NCBI GenBank assembly: GCA_002794775.1 | Contig: NBAY01000043.1 | Coordinates: 310,001 to 374,000, forward strand | Origin: Porodaedalea pini | Taxonomy: Eukaryota; Basidiomycota; Agaricomycetes; Hymenochaetales; Hymenochaetaceae | DNA length: 64,000 nt | Direction of reading: 5' to 3' | Shown: piece after piece, positions 1-11,343 of the stretch | Layout of the letters: every line of letters starts with the position of its first letter | Numbering within the stretch: the first letter of the stretch is position 1 | Notes under the pieces: model-generated | The model's database searches: none | Told to the model about the DNA's origin: nothing | The model's input: the letters and a program-made list of their open reading frames with translations, nothing else | Program-made: the position numbers and the translations under genes

Positions 1-2215
1 CCATCTGCGACGAAAAATCGAGTTGCCTTTGTTACAAAGTGTCGAAATTCGTTGTCTGTCATGTCTTCTGGTTTCTTTGGGTCACTGAGAAACTCCTTGA
101 TTTTTATCAACTCTTGATCAGCCGATTCTGCTGCAGCTGTCTGGGGAATGGTGGGAGGGTCGGTAGCAGGAGGAATGTCTCCAGTGTATGCTTACGACTA
201 TGAAAGCATACTGGTCGTCGATCCATTCCTCATAGTTTTCATCATCTGGAGGGTCGGTGTCTGTTCGCTTTGTCGACTGAGTCCGTCTGGGCCTGTATGC
301 CGAGTGCCTGGTACATGGATAATCGTGAAGTGGAACAATAAGATTCCAGCGATCCACCGGTTGATCATCGCATTTGGCTGGATATCTGGGTTGTTGATCA
401 TGCCTTTAATGTACTTCGTGTCGACTTCAATGTAGAAGTGGTCCAGTCCTATTAGATAGATTCGTGCGTCGTGGAGGGCCCTCATGAGGCCGAACAGTTC
501 TACTTTTGGCTGTGAGTAGTTCTGCTCTCTTTCGTTCCATGTTGCAGACATAAAACGGGCTGGGAATCGTTCTCCGTTTTCTCCGATCTGTAAGAGAATG
601 CTCCGTATCCTCGAATCAACGAATCTACGCAGAGGTGGACCGGTCTCCCACATTTGTAGTCGATTAGCCTGATGGCTCCAGACTTGGCGACTGCCTTCTT
701 GAGTTGGTCCATTGATCGCTGTTTGAGTTTTCCGAATGAGAAGGGGACGTCTTTTCCGGTGAGTCGGTTCAGATCATATGCCAGTCGAGCGAAGTCATTG
801 ATAAAGTGCCTGAGGACTCCTGCAGTTCCAAGGAATGATCGAACGTCGGTAATGTCTTCACAAGGAGGCCAGTCATCGACCTTTTGGACTCGTGCTTCAT
901 CTGGGACTTCGTCCTGAGTAATTGCAGGTATGGCTGACTATCACAGCTTCGGGTGCAGCAAGTACCAACTTTTTCCCAGACAGAGTTCGCCCCAACTACT
1001 TTGAATCTTTGGAGGACTCGGTTGACGTCATTTAAGTGTTCCCATATGAATCGGCAGATTCCTGAATTTTCCGGGATGGTCTCGTATGATCCATCCTGTA
1101 ACTCATATCGCGTGGCCAGCCCTTTTATGGGTACATCGTCAATGTATGGGAATGCCACATCTGGGGATTTTGTCCTTCAGGATGAATGTGACATCGGCGT
1201 GCATGATTTGCTGGGAGTTCATATACCCCATGGGAATTGATGTGAGTCGGAATGCTCCTAGTGGCGTCTGGAATGTATTATGTCCCTACTTCATATGGCG
1301 AGTTTTCTTTGGTCGAATGCTACGAATAAGTCCAAGGTTGTATAACAGGATCGGCCACCGAAAGACTCGGCGATGTGTTCGTTGGATACAGCACCAATGG
1401 ATCTCGTATTGTGACTGCGTTTAGTGGTTGAAGATCGTGGACTATTCTCAGCGACTTTCCATCCTTCTTTACTACGCAGAACCACCTGGATCGATACGAC
1501 AAGTTTGATGGTTCGTAAACGCCGGACATGATTTTGTCTTTGATGATTGCGACGATCCTGTCGAATATCCCCAGTGGGATGGGAATATTCTTCAGTACCC
1601 ATGGAATATGCTCGATCATTGGGATAAGAACTGGAGCGAAGTAATCGTAGTCGAGTGCGCCCTTTTCTGTTTCGTCCCATGCAAACGCCATTTCCTGTGT
1701 TCGAATAACCCACCACGTGAGATCCTTTTCTTCAGGGAGTAGGAATCTGGCTGGATCTATGTCCATTTCATCGTATTGTTCCTGGGTGAGTCATTTCCCA
1801 GGTGAGAATGGCAGTGGATGGGTTGGTAAATCTGGAAGGTCCTTTAGAGGATCGGGGTGCTGTGTCCTGGTGATTCGGTATTCTTTGGGGAGTGTGGTTG
1901 GTACCGGCTTTATACGATCAGCAACTTTCTTGTATTTGTAGAAGGGCTGGGTCGTTCGGCGGGTCTGATTTGTTTGAGGAATTAGAGATTCGTTATCGTA
2001 TGGGTGATTAATGGAGAATAGTCCTGTTCCGCTGTTCGTTCAGGTTTTGTTGTTTTCCATATTTCGTTTTGATTTTACACCTCCTTTTTCTGTGATGGTG
2101 ATTTCAATAGACTGCCTGTCAAAAGAAATATGTACTGTGTCTGATTCTGGGGTATTTGTGGTATAGCATGGTTGCATCTCTGGTTCATCTCATTGATATT
2201 GTACTGATTCATCGA
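1..2215 (-). pseudogene. pol: Element E pol pseudogene (RT, RNase H, start of integrase part)
   Basis: Fragments in different frames read in order on the minus strand. 1320-1766 has the RT start (SRWFCVVKKDGKSLRIVHDL). 769-1158 has the catalytic YIDD box (FPYIDDVPIKG) and PENSGICRFIWEH. 500-712 and 198-653 hold the RNase H domain (KVELFGLMRALHDARIYLIG). 1-197 resembles the D region leading into the integrase zinc finger. The domains are collinear with the D pol at 39264-42764 but need several frame changes, so this is a pseudogene. YIDD is intact here, whereas D has FTDD. Confidence 0.8.
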
Positions 2216-2218
2216 CTA

Positions 2219-5200
2219 TCAAAAATCCTCGTCCTCAGCTGGTTGCTTTTGTCGTGTTCGTTCTCGAGTTGGAACTGATACATCTTCTTCCGTTACCAGG
2301 TGGATTAGTTCCAGTACCTGGTCATCGATGTCTATATCCACCAACCGAGCCTTGCAGTGTGCAAAGAACGGTCGGCCGAGTAAGATGTCGAACGGTGCCA
2401 GGTGTACAACTTGTGCTTGTACGAGTACCAAGAATCCTCCGAGTCCTATCCTGAGTCGCGGTATTAATCTGAGTGATTGGGTCCTAGACGCATCTGCTGT
2501 TTCGATAGTGATTCGTTTGTTGTTCAGAGTCAGCAATCCTAGATGCTTCCACACATTTTGCGATAGTCTGATAAATGAAGCTCCAGTGTTGAGTAGTCCT
2601 TCTACCTCGACCTTTCCATCCAGCCATACATCGACGACTCGAATTGGTACTGTTGCTGGCACGACTGGTTCCTTTTCCATTGTCTCATCTGGCGATCCCG
2701 GCCTGGGTCCTACCGAGTACATAGCCGTGCCTTCATCTTCGAGGTTTATCAGACTTTGTTTGGCCGTCATCATGTCCTTGCACTTTCGTCTGACTTCTGG
2801 TGAAGTTGCCAACAGTTCTCGACCTGATATCGACACCGTGGAATCCAAGAATCGGTGAAATACTGCGTCGACCATTGCGGGGTCGTTAGCCAGTGTGTTG
2901 TATTTGAACTGAGGCCTCTGTATGTCTATTGTTGGATTGGGATGTCCAGGCTTCGGTTCCGTCCTTTCCCGTGGTGGTGCCACATGGACTTGTGTAGGCT
3001 TGCTTGGTGGAATAGAGTTGGGTACCGATTCTTCGGTTGTTTTGGGCTCGGCCGATTCTGTCTCCTTTCCTTTGCCTGTTTCTGTTTCTGGTATGCCCAA
3101 GTCCGTAGCTGGTTCGCGTCCCTCTTGTTCTTTCGCTGGTTTCGTTGGGTGCTTAGGGGAGGGAGAGTTGGCTTTTCCTATATTTGCCAGTCTCGCCGAT
3201 CGTCTCTGCTGTCCGTGAGAATTGCTCATATTGTCAAACTGAACCTTTCTTCCTTCCCCTACGTATTTGTCCTGAATTTCTTCGATGTGGGCTTCCTCCA
3301 TACCTGGCTGGGTCAGTGTATACATACTTGGTCCTGATATGGTGGGGTAGTACGTATCGAACAAGTTCGCCGTTTGGTGTGGTGGTGGATCTTGTAGTGC
3401 TGTCATATCTACTGGGAGAGTCGTACCTGGAGGAACCTCGTTCGGGTGGTCTCGATAGTACAAGTTCATTCGATCCAGTAAAGAAGAGCCTTGTGGTCCT
3501 GGTGGTAGTCGTGTTCCTCCCGGCATCACAACAAATCCTTGTGCATCCAAGGCCAGTAATCGTCGGTTCAGTAACGTGTCCCTGATTGTACAGTCTCTGA
3601 ACAGGTGTGCGGTGCTGTGGCACATGGCACACGTTTGGGGCTGGGGGTGGGCCTCTCGGTGGTGCCCTGTATTCTTCACATGGCCGTCCGTAATTGTCAG
3701 GTCGCTGGTACTCCCGTAGTTCGTTATGGGCATATGGCCGATCTCGAGTGTACCGATCATTGTAGTCTCGCCTTCGATAATCCTCCTTCCTTTCACCCCA
3801 GAGATCCTGTATCTCAGTTTGTAAATCTGATACCATGCATGTGAGCAGGCTCAGTTCTGAGTCCTCTCGTTTGATGGGGGTCAGTGCATATGGTCTGGAT
3901 GCTGCAGCGATGTGTTGCTGAGTAAAATATGGAGGTGCTGCGGGTATCCCGAATGTTCCATACTGCGGTACTGCGTATCCTTGCTGCGCCCCAGGACCAG
4001 TTACTAGGACTCCTCCTGCTATAAGTTGGTCAAGTTCATTGTATAGTACTGGTATATCCCACAGAACACCAGCTGGGTGTCGAAAGTCAACCAACCGAAG
4101 TTGTTGTTCAAGATGCTGATTGGTGAGCTGGTTTAGACCTTCTCGATAGAACCACTTTTGATCTAGATCTGAAATGACTCCTTCTTGAACTAGATATGAT
4201 GTAATACACATAAAGCTTTGATGGTATCCTCCCAGGGCAGCCGTGCTCATCAAAACCTTGTTGGAATTCTTGGCGATGAAATTGATTAGATCTCCATAAG
4301 TGTATCTTATCGTTGCTGCCGGATAGAAGCCTAGGGCAGCTGTTTTGAATGACGCAAAATCGTTTTGTCATGCCTGTGGGAGTGTCGACCATAGTAACTC
4401 CTCGCATACCGGTGTGTAGTAATGTGCCCAATTGATTTTCTGTAGATCGGTGATTCCTGCATTTGATCCTAAGATGTTAACTTCTTCGAAGAATCATGGG
4501 ATCCCTTCCGGTTCTACATCGGTGTTCATTGCTGGTGCTCATTTGTTGTGTCTGTTCGGCATTGTTGCTCCTGGAACCGGAGGATTCGGTCCGGTGATCG
4601 GGAGATTTCTAGACTCTGCGAGGTCTGGAAGAGGATTGGCTATGTTGGGTATGGGTTGCATTGGTGGTGCCATTGGTGGGGCTTGTGAAGGTCCTTGGCT
4701 TGATCCTTGTGCGGTAGAATTAGCCATGACTGCTCTGACTATTGGTGGCACCATGATATGGAAAGTTGGCGGAGCCGGTGTGGGTACAGGTGAGGGTGGA
4801 GTTGGTGTCCTTCTCGGCTGTTCTGGAGTCGAAGGGCAAGTTTCCAGGTATGGGTCTGCGATCCTTGATATCGCAATAGGTATCGATCCCTCTGGAGTTG
4901 GTGGCAGCGGTGGCGGGACTAGTTCTTCCTCCGATGTTTCAGACCAATTCTGTGGTGATTCTGGGGTTGATTGTTCTTCTTGGTTGGGGGTAGGATTCTC
5001 AGGTTCGGAGTTTCATTCTGTTGGTACTTCTATTGGTCCTCCTGTTTGAATCAGATGTTCGTCGATCCATCTTCTGATGGCTTGTCTGCCCTAATTAAGT
5101 GGTGACCCTGGTCTTGTGGGTGACAATGATCCTAGTGACTGGTTTTGATATGGCATTGCCGATTCTCGCGGTCCTGGCGATACTAATTTCCTGACTACTT

Positions 5201-5726
5201 CTTTGGATCTGGAGCGACTTTGTTCCCTTGTTGGACTCCTGTATCCTTCGAGGCCTGGGTTCCTTTCCTCGCTTTCGGGTGTTCCTCTGGGTTGTTGTGT
5301 CTGCCGACTGAGCGGTGTACTGGCGATACTAAGATGAGACCTGTTGCCGGTTATGAAACTTCCTGGGATATGAAGTGATATCGGGGTTTTGATGAGATCA
5401 GGTAGGATTCTTCTGGGTTCGACTGGTCGTCCTCATTCCTGTGTGGGTTTTGGTTTGGTTACTGAGGGTGGCTGTTGTTGTTCAGTGTCCTGAGGTGTGT
5501 TTTCTGGGTTGGCAATTCCAGATCGGCGAAAGGGTGACGTCAACGCTTCTCTGGGAGTGTGTAAGATTCGAGGGGTGGCTGTGGCCAGTGGGCGACCTCT
5601 TGGTCTTCCTCGGCCTCGTCCTCTGGGTGGTGGTGGTGGGCTGCTTGGTTCTTCTTGGACCTTTGCCTGTATGCACATAGAGCACTGAGGAGCTTCAGAT
5701 GTTGACCTGATACTTAGGCGAGGCAC
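2219..5726 (-). pseudogene. gag: Element E gag and protease pseudogene
   Basis: Segments 5433-5726, 4539-4754, 3234-4431 and 2219-3796 form a decayed gag-protease in several frames. The longest (2219-3796, 525 codons) has a CX2CX4HX4C zinc knuckle (CAMCHSTAHLFRDC) near its N-terminus and a retropepsin-like region near the C-terminus (LLNTGASFIRLSQNVWKHLG, then DILLGRPFF). The expected D-T/S-G active site reads N-T-G, so the protease is probably dead. A frameshift lies about 3610-3660, just before the knuckle. The first open segment begins at GTG inside the primer-site region and has no ATG, as in D. Confidence 0.75.
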
Positions 5727-5733
5727 CTTGTCC

Positions 5734-5751
5734 CCCTCACAGTGGGCTCCA
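5734..5751 (-). other. Primer binding site of element E
   Basis: Four bases inside the 5' LTR on the minus strand is an 18-nt stretch starting TGGAGCCCACTG. It starts with TGG as expected for pairing with a tRNA CCA end, and matches the D site at 36656 except at two CpG positions (CTGTG here, CCGCG in D). The tRNA is not identified. Confidence 0.6.
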
Positions 5752-5754
5752 ATG

Positions 5755-6600
5755 TGTAGAGGTGCAGACTCTTCTAATCCGAAGGGTGATTCGGGCTACA
5801 GCTCGTGATCGACCCAAGGGGGACTGCGGTGACTCAGTATACCGAGAGGGACAACCTAAGTAGAGCAAGGTTTGAGATATGAAGACTCGGCGATATGAAT
5901 ACCTGCGGGATTCCGGTTGGACCAAGACTCGGGCGGGTAGAATCGGCACTTGTGGCAGCGGCCGAGGGCGTTCGGTGATTGGGTGACGGAGTTCTGAGAG
6001 TCGGTGACAGAGTCGGTGTATACTGTTTTCAGAACGAGAGTCGGGCGAGTAGTGCGTAGTAATGCATGTAGTAGATTGCGGTCTAGGGGTGGAGAGAGGA
6101 CTGTCTGTCTCTGTACTTTGTCTCGTCTCTCTCCCTATGTCTCTCCTCTGTGTCTCTGTCTGTACAAACTACTGCGAATTTATACTAAATTGAAGCAGAG
6201 AAAGCGGTGCAAGACTTGGCCGAGTCTGTGTGAATGGATGTGAAAGTGAGTTGGCGATTGGTCTGTGCACATCATGCAGCTGATCATCATGGAGTGATGT
6301 TGGAGTCCCCAACCTGCTCTTTTGTCTCCCACCACTGCACACCCGTATCCCACATCCTTGTCCTACTCGCCTAATTCCTTCCGCCTGTCCCCACGAGAGT
6401 CGGTCATCCATGTGCTGGTCGAGTTCGTGCAACATCCCTCCGTCTGATCGTGTCCATACCAAGAATTATAATGAAGAGTTGGCCGCCAATTATGAATGAA
6501 TAAATGGTAAAGTTTGGCGGCTGGTAAAGGGATTCAAAGGAGTAGTGTAAGTGAGGGGAGAAAGACTCGGCCGGTGCGTAGGCGATGGTTAATTGCTACA
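5755..6600 (-). repeat. 5' LTR of element E (846 bp)
   Basis: Bounded by TGTAG...TCTACA on the minus strand. It is the inverted counterpart of the F LTR at 10074-10903, sharing both ends and long internal stretches. It is followed on the minus strand by a primer site, not preceded by a polypurine tract, so it is a 5' LTR. A TATAAATT box lies near 6177-6185 on the minus strand. Confidence 0.85.
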
Positions 6601-7390
6601 GCACAACAACTTACACACGCCCCTCAGTTTTGCCATGCACTCCTCCTTTTCCCGAGCCTGTTTGGCCACCAGGAGATCTGTACACTCGAGCCAGAATCAT
6701 GCCTCCTCCGCAGCCTGTTTGGCATGCTCGGTGTCCTCATGAGCCCGACGCTCTACCCTCTCCTGGGCCTCAGCAGCAGCGCGCACATGCTCGGTAGCAA
6801 CGAGCTCGCGTTTGTGCTTACACTCGGCCACCTTCTCCTCCTCCTCAGCAATAAGGGACCAGAGACACTTGGGCAGTGTCTCCTCGGTCGCGTTCTCCAC
6901 CGCTTCCTCAGCCTCAGTCCGGAACATGTCCAAAAGGACGTCCATCGCGGTAAAAGAGATATGGGTGGCTTTTGCATGCTTGGAAACACCATCCCACATG
7001 GTAGAAAGGTAGTGCTAGAAAAGGGGTATCAGAAGCAAAAACAAGAAAACAAAAAGAAGTGGCACACCCAAGTAGCCTGCACATACGCCATCGCCTCCTC
7101 ACAAGCCTCTTCACTTGACTTCTTGAGATTGTCGAGAGCCAAGTTGAAGTCTTCCATATGTGACGAGAAAGGATCACGCTGGACGAGACTCGGCAGGACA
7201 GACTTGGCAGGGGGAACGCCAACCTCCCCAGTGGGTTCCCCCTCTCCGCCCACTTCTCCGCCCAACGACAACGATGGTAGCTGCAATGGACATGGGAGAT
7301 CCGCGCCGACGAGTGTGCCTCCCACGTCTCGGTTGCCGTCATCAGTTTCCTGCGAAAAACCAGGGGCTGCTGGCATGTAGAAACTAGCCC
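6601..7390 (-). pseudogene. Antisense accessory gene of element F, coiled coil, cut by E
   Basis: Two minus-strand exons joined by a 53-bp GT-AG intron (7015-7067). Exon 1 (to about 7390) ends in MAYVQATW; exon 2 continues through MWDGVSKHAKATH into an Ala/Glu-rich stretch with strong coiled-coil character (EEEEKVAECKHKRELVATEH). One in-frame TGA follows the KQAAEEA stretch near 6700, then the frame reopens until the E LTR interrupts it at 6600. Orientation opposite to its carrier and position before the 3' LTR resemble the antisense gene of element D (43189-45481). Function unknown. Confidence 0.5.
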
Positions 7391-8254
7391 CTAACTTCTC
7401 CTGTGGTGGTGTCAAAGAGCCCCCCCCCCCCATCCTTGGGAGATGCGGGGGTGCACAGGACGGTATCGGGAGTCATAGCATTGTCCATTGAATGGGTAAG
7501 ACAAGACAGAGGAGGTGGTAGTAAAAAGTAGAGGGGGCACATTTTGAAAACTATGACGATCTTTACCAACAGGAATCATGCCCCCACGTTACCAGACCAG
7601 AACAAGCGCCGTGATCACACTCAAGAAGCACGATGCGGAACCCAGTCAGTTCAAGATCACCAAAGCACCTGAAATGGTTCTCGACAATCACACACCTCAA
7701 AAGCCAATCACATGCAGATCCAGACCACACCAAATACAGCACAAGCCTGCCGATCACTCACAACGAACCTGGGTACACACTGTACATCAGCGTTTGACAA
7801 CAAGGCCACTCCAAATGAAGAGAAACCATGAGGCACACAACACACAGATGCTCAACTGAATGCGAACACCAAAGAAAATATCTACACCGAGCCAATACCA
7901 CCAAACAAAAATCACAACTGGCCAAACAGAGACACGGACCGGCACCAAACACACCAAATACGAAACAACAGAATAAAAGACCAAAATTTGCCGATCGACC
8001 GGCCGCCGACCACGAGAAAATGACACTATCGCTGTCACAAATCACCTGCTGAAGGACCCAATTGAAGCATGCGAAAGAATTGCCTGAAACATGCAATGAA
8101 TGTGAACTCCACCGACTGATGGCATGACCAATACAGAGAGGTCCTCCCGAAACAGACACACAAACAACACACACAACACAACTGTCCTTAAAAAGACACA
8201 CCATTACTGAAAGCGACAAAAAGGAAAAAGACACAACACCCGACCCTACCCACA

Positions 8255-9133
8255 ATGGAAAGTACCAACATTATGCCTCCCCATGTGATCGTCCTCAAGG
8301 ACATGGCACGCTGTATGCCCAACCCAACTCCTGGCGACCTCACATTAGCCAACCCTCACCCAATGGGTGTCTCACAGATAGTCATATATGACCCCGCAAC
8401 GACCTCATTCGCCAAGTTTGCAGTGGAGTTACTGTTCACATTCAACAAACTTACGCCCACAGACCCGACTCTGATTTACGTGGCCTACACATTCTGCACA
8501 CCGAAAATACAAGAGTGACTCTCGCAGTCACCTGCACTCGTCGGAGGTTCGTGGTCTCAATTCTGTACCGCAGTCGCCATAGCCAGTCCCAATTATGAGG
8601 GCCTCACGCAACTCGCATATGAAGAAGTATACCACACGGTGTTCAGATGGATCGCAAGCAGGAAGGTGACCTCATACGAATCAGCCCTGACCCTCTCTTG
8701 GTTTAACGCTGCAGCAATGGTGTCCTATGTCCAGCCAGCATACCTCAGCCAACTGTACGAAGCCCGAGAATCACTGACTTCTGCAGAAGCCGAGCAGGCT
8801 GACTTCGCAGTGATGCTCAAAGACACTGAGCAAGAATGCACAGCATGCAAAGCACAACAGCCTGCCCTTCAGGAAACAGCACTCAGGATGGCCCGCCTCA
8901 CTGAAGTCGCTTGGGAACAAGCCATCAAAGCCCACGATCTACTCTCACAGTTAGTTGGCCAATTAAATGAGCTGTATATTACACCGATCAACCTGGGTGA
9001 GCACATGAACCTGATCGCATCCTGGAATGACTTCAATGCGACGTTTGCAGCCGAGTATGGAAGGGTCGCACAGGAAGGATCAGCCATAATGAATGGACAG
9101 GCCAAAGCTGAACACCCGGTGCACTTCCCTTGA
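8255..9133 (+). pseudogene. Sense accessory ORF of element F, one in-frame TGA
   Basis: A single frame of about 292 codons starts with ATG at 8255 (MESTNIMPPHVIVLKDMARC) and ends at 9133, broken only by TGA at 8516-8518. The second half looks helical (YLSQLYEARESLTSAEAEQA, and ETALRMARLTEVAWEQAIKA). No domain is recognised. It sits between the antisense gene and the 3' LTR, so it is probably cargo of the element. The 7400-8250 stretch before it holds no ORF I trust. Confidence 0.5.
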
Positions 9134-9311
9134 AACCCCCTGATTCAAACGCCTCATGTTACATTAGGCAAAATAGAGTACCCCTCCATTTCCCTTAATA
9201 ACAAGAACCCCGTTTGTATGACAACAAGCACCAACCCTCTCTATTGTTACTTTCTCTCCGCAAATTTTTTTTTTACACCGAACATCGCACTAACTAATAA
9301 CCCCAAGTCTC

Positions 9312-9317
9312 TATAAA
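9312..9317 (+). promoter_or_regulatory. TATA box upstream of the 9418 ORF
   Basis: CTATAAAATA lies about 105 bp before the ATG at 9418, followed by a C/T-rich leader and CCAACC just before the ATG. This looks like a fungal core promoter for an internal accessory gene. Confidence 0.4.
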
Positions 9318-9417
9318 ATACTCCCTCCTTTTCGTTCATTCAGAATCATCTGCTCTACAATATCCCCCTCTTGAATAATTCAACTTTGTTCTTATTCACT
9401 TCTACCCTTCACCAACC

Positions 9418-9969
9418 ATGTGTTCAGACCGAACCAGCACCGAGTCTTTCTATGACAACCGAATCCTGTGCCCGGACAACATATGCGAGGTTCACAACTG
9501 GTCGATATCATTCACTCTTGCGGTCACACACCATCACTCATGTCAGGCCACTCTTGAGGACATCCTACGTCACTCCAGATCTCACCAGCACTTCTGGCAC
9601 TCAATCGCCGAGCCTGGCATGAAGGTGCACGAGTTCTTCCTGCGCCTGTACATGGTGATCGACATCCAGTACTGACCCTGACCAACCTTGATCAACAACC
9701 ACACAAAATATGTCATTAATCAAGGCCTGGAGCTGCCAGTGAATCAGCATCTACATTCGGCAGTGACACACGACCTCATCTGTATCATGATTATCCCATG
9801 GCACCCGGACCTCCAGACGAGCATACACCACCCAGCCCCATCAGTACAACTCGAGAACCTCCATGACACAGTTGCACAGCAGATAGCGCACATCACGAAA
9901 CTCCAGGGTGCGATTTTGGCATTGATCGGTGAACTGTCAACCTCTTCATCTTCTTCTTTGCACCATTAA
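9418..9969 (+). pseudogene. Second sense accessory ORF of element F
   Basis: One frame of 183 codons opens at ATG 9418 (MCSDRTSTESFYDNRILCPD) and runs to 9969, interrupted only by two TGA codons at 9673 and 9682. The C-terminal part is a short helical segment (LHDTVAQQIAHITKLQGAIL) ending in a Ser run and LHH. No known domain. The TATA box and leader upstream suggest it was once transcribed on its own. Confidence 0.45.
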
Positions 9970-10061
9970 AAACCACAGAATGCACCGAACCTTGCCCATT
10001 ACACATTCTTTAATTTTAAATTCAACCACTTCTCATGTACACCGCAAAAACTTTTTTCTGG

Positions 10062-10073
10062 CTCCCCGGGAGA
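10062..10073 (+). other. Polypurine-like tract before the F 3' LTR
   Basis: CTCCCCGGGAGA directly precedes TGTAGC of the LTR. The D 3' LTR is preceded by CGCCCCGGGAGA, so the motif is conserved and marks a 3' LTR. Confidence 0.6.
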
Positions 10074-10903
10074 TGTAGCGATTAACCATTGCCTACGTGC
10101 CGGCCAAGTCTTTCTCCCCTCACTTACACTACTCCTTTGAATCCCTTTACCAGCTGCTGAACTTTACCATTTATTCATTCATAATCGGTGGCCAACTCTT
10201 CATTATAATTCTTGGCATGGACATGATTGGACGGAGGGATGTCACACGAACTCGATCAGCACATGGACGACTGACTCTCATGGGGACAGGTGGAAGGAAT
10301 TAGGTGAGTAGGACAAGGACATGGGATACAGGTGTGCAGTGGTGGGAGACGAGAGAACAGGTTGGGCACTACAACATCACTTCATGACGATCGGCTGCGT
10401 GATGTGCACAGGCTGATCGCCGACTCACTTTCACATCCATTCATACAGACTTGGCCGAGTCTTGCACTGCTTTCTTTGCTTCAGTTTAGTATAAATTCGC
10501 AGTAGTTTGTAGATAGAGAGGGAGAGATAGAGGAGCAACAGTACAGAGACAGACAGTCCCCTCTCAACCTCTAGACCACAATCTACTACATGCATTACTA
10601 CGCACTACTCGCCCGACTATCATTCTGAAAACAGTATACCCCAACTCTGTCACCAACTCTCAGAACTCCGTCACCCAATCACCAAACACCCTCGGCCACT
10701 GCCACAAGTGCCAATTCTAACTGCCTGAGTCTTGGTCCAACTGGAATCCTGCAGGTATCTGTATTGCTGAGTCTTCATACCTCAAACCTTGCTCTACTTA
10801 GGTTGTCCCTCTCGGTAATACCGAGTCACCGCAGTCCCCCTTGGGTTGATCACGAGCCGTAGCCTGAATTGCCCTTCGGATTAGAAGAGTCTGCACCTCT
10901 ACA
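10074..10903 (+). repeat. 3' LTR of element F (830 bp)
   Basis: Starts TGTAGC, ends TCTACA, and is the inverted homologue of the E LTR at 5755-6600. TATAAATT sits near 10488. Its last five bases CTACA were duplicated by the insertion of B, and the second copy is at 18092-18096. Confidence 0.85.
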
Positions 10904-11343
10904 TGTTAGGTGGGAGTCCAGGAGATGACTCAGACTGGGCAGGCCTCAGTTGACTGTCGTCTGGGACGTGCTATACTCGAGCGGGGACTTGGGACATGCT
11001 ATACTCAGGCTAGGTTGTCATGGAGGTAAGAGGATTAATACAGTGTACTCTACTACAGGAGGGGGATGTGGTCTCACCTAGGTCGTCACAGAGGTAAGAG
11101 GAAAAGCAGAACAGGTGTTCAGATGTGATTCCTCTTCCTTATATACAGTGATCACCTTGTGAGAACTGGTTGCCCCATTGTCTAAGATTACATAAAGGGA
11201 GCGGAATGGAACAAATGAAGGTCATGTGAAAAGAGTGTGGGAAATGATTGAAAAAGATGATTAATTATAATGAAAAGGAGTGAATAAAAGAAAAGAAATG
11301 ATAAAAAGGAAAATAAAAGAAGGGAAAAGTTCGAGTCCTGACA
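10904..11343 (-). repeat. 3' LTR of element B (440 bp)
   Basis: Plus-strand reading TGTTAGG...CCTGACA. It is 68 bp longer than its partner because it keeps both copies of a short internal repeat (GGAGGTAAGAGG-type) that C also has. The run of C at 11347-11354 next to it is the polypurine tract of the minus-strand element. Confidence 0.93.

Larger units (their letters stand above)
1..6600 (-). mobile_element. Element E: decayed Ty3/gypsy LTR retrotransposon, 5' part
   Basis: Minus-strand retrotransposon whose 5' LTR (5755-6600) is followed by a primer site, gag, protease, reverse transcriptase, RNase H and the segment just before integrase; the rest lies beyond position 1. Order and protein motifs match element D in this window (gag zinc knuckle, protease, RT, RNase H), so both belong to one Ty3/gypsy group. 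The reading frame shifts several times, so E is inactive. Four bases outside the LTR at 6601-6604 (GCAC) should recur beyond its missing 3' LTR if it inserted with a 4-bp duplication as D did. E appears to have landed inside element F. Confidence 0.85.
6601..10903 (+). mobile_element. Element F: 3' part of a plus-strand LTR retrotransposon with accessory genes
   Basis: The right end is an LTR (10074-10903) directly preceded by CCCCGGGAGA, the same polypurine-like tract found before the D 3' LTR, so this is a 3' LTR of a plus-strand element. The internal part seen here has no gag or pol but holds an antisense coiled-coil gene and two sense ORFs. The antisense gene runs into the E LTR at 6600 with no end, which suggests E inserted into F and that the F pol lies beyond the window. 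B is inserted at its right end. Confidence 0.65.

Noticed and set aside
6514..7380. 288-codon plus-strand ORF
   Set aside because: It starts inside the E LTR and is antisense to the spliced coiled-coil gene; composition looks like a shadow.
5755..10903. Single large transposon with 850-bp terminal inverted repeats
   Set aside because: The left repeat is followed by a primer site and gag of E, the right one is preceded by a polypurine tract; they are LTRs of two elements in opposite orientation.
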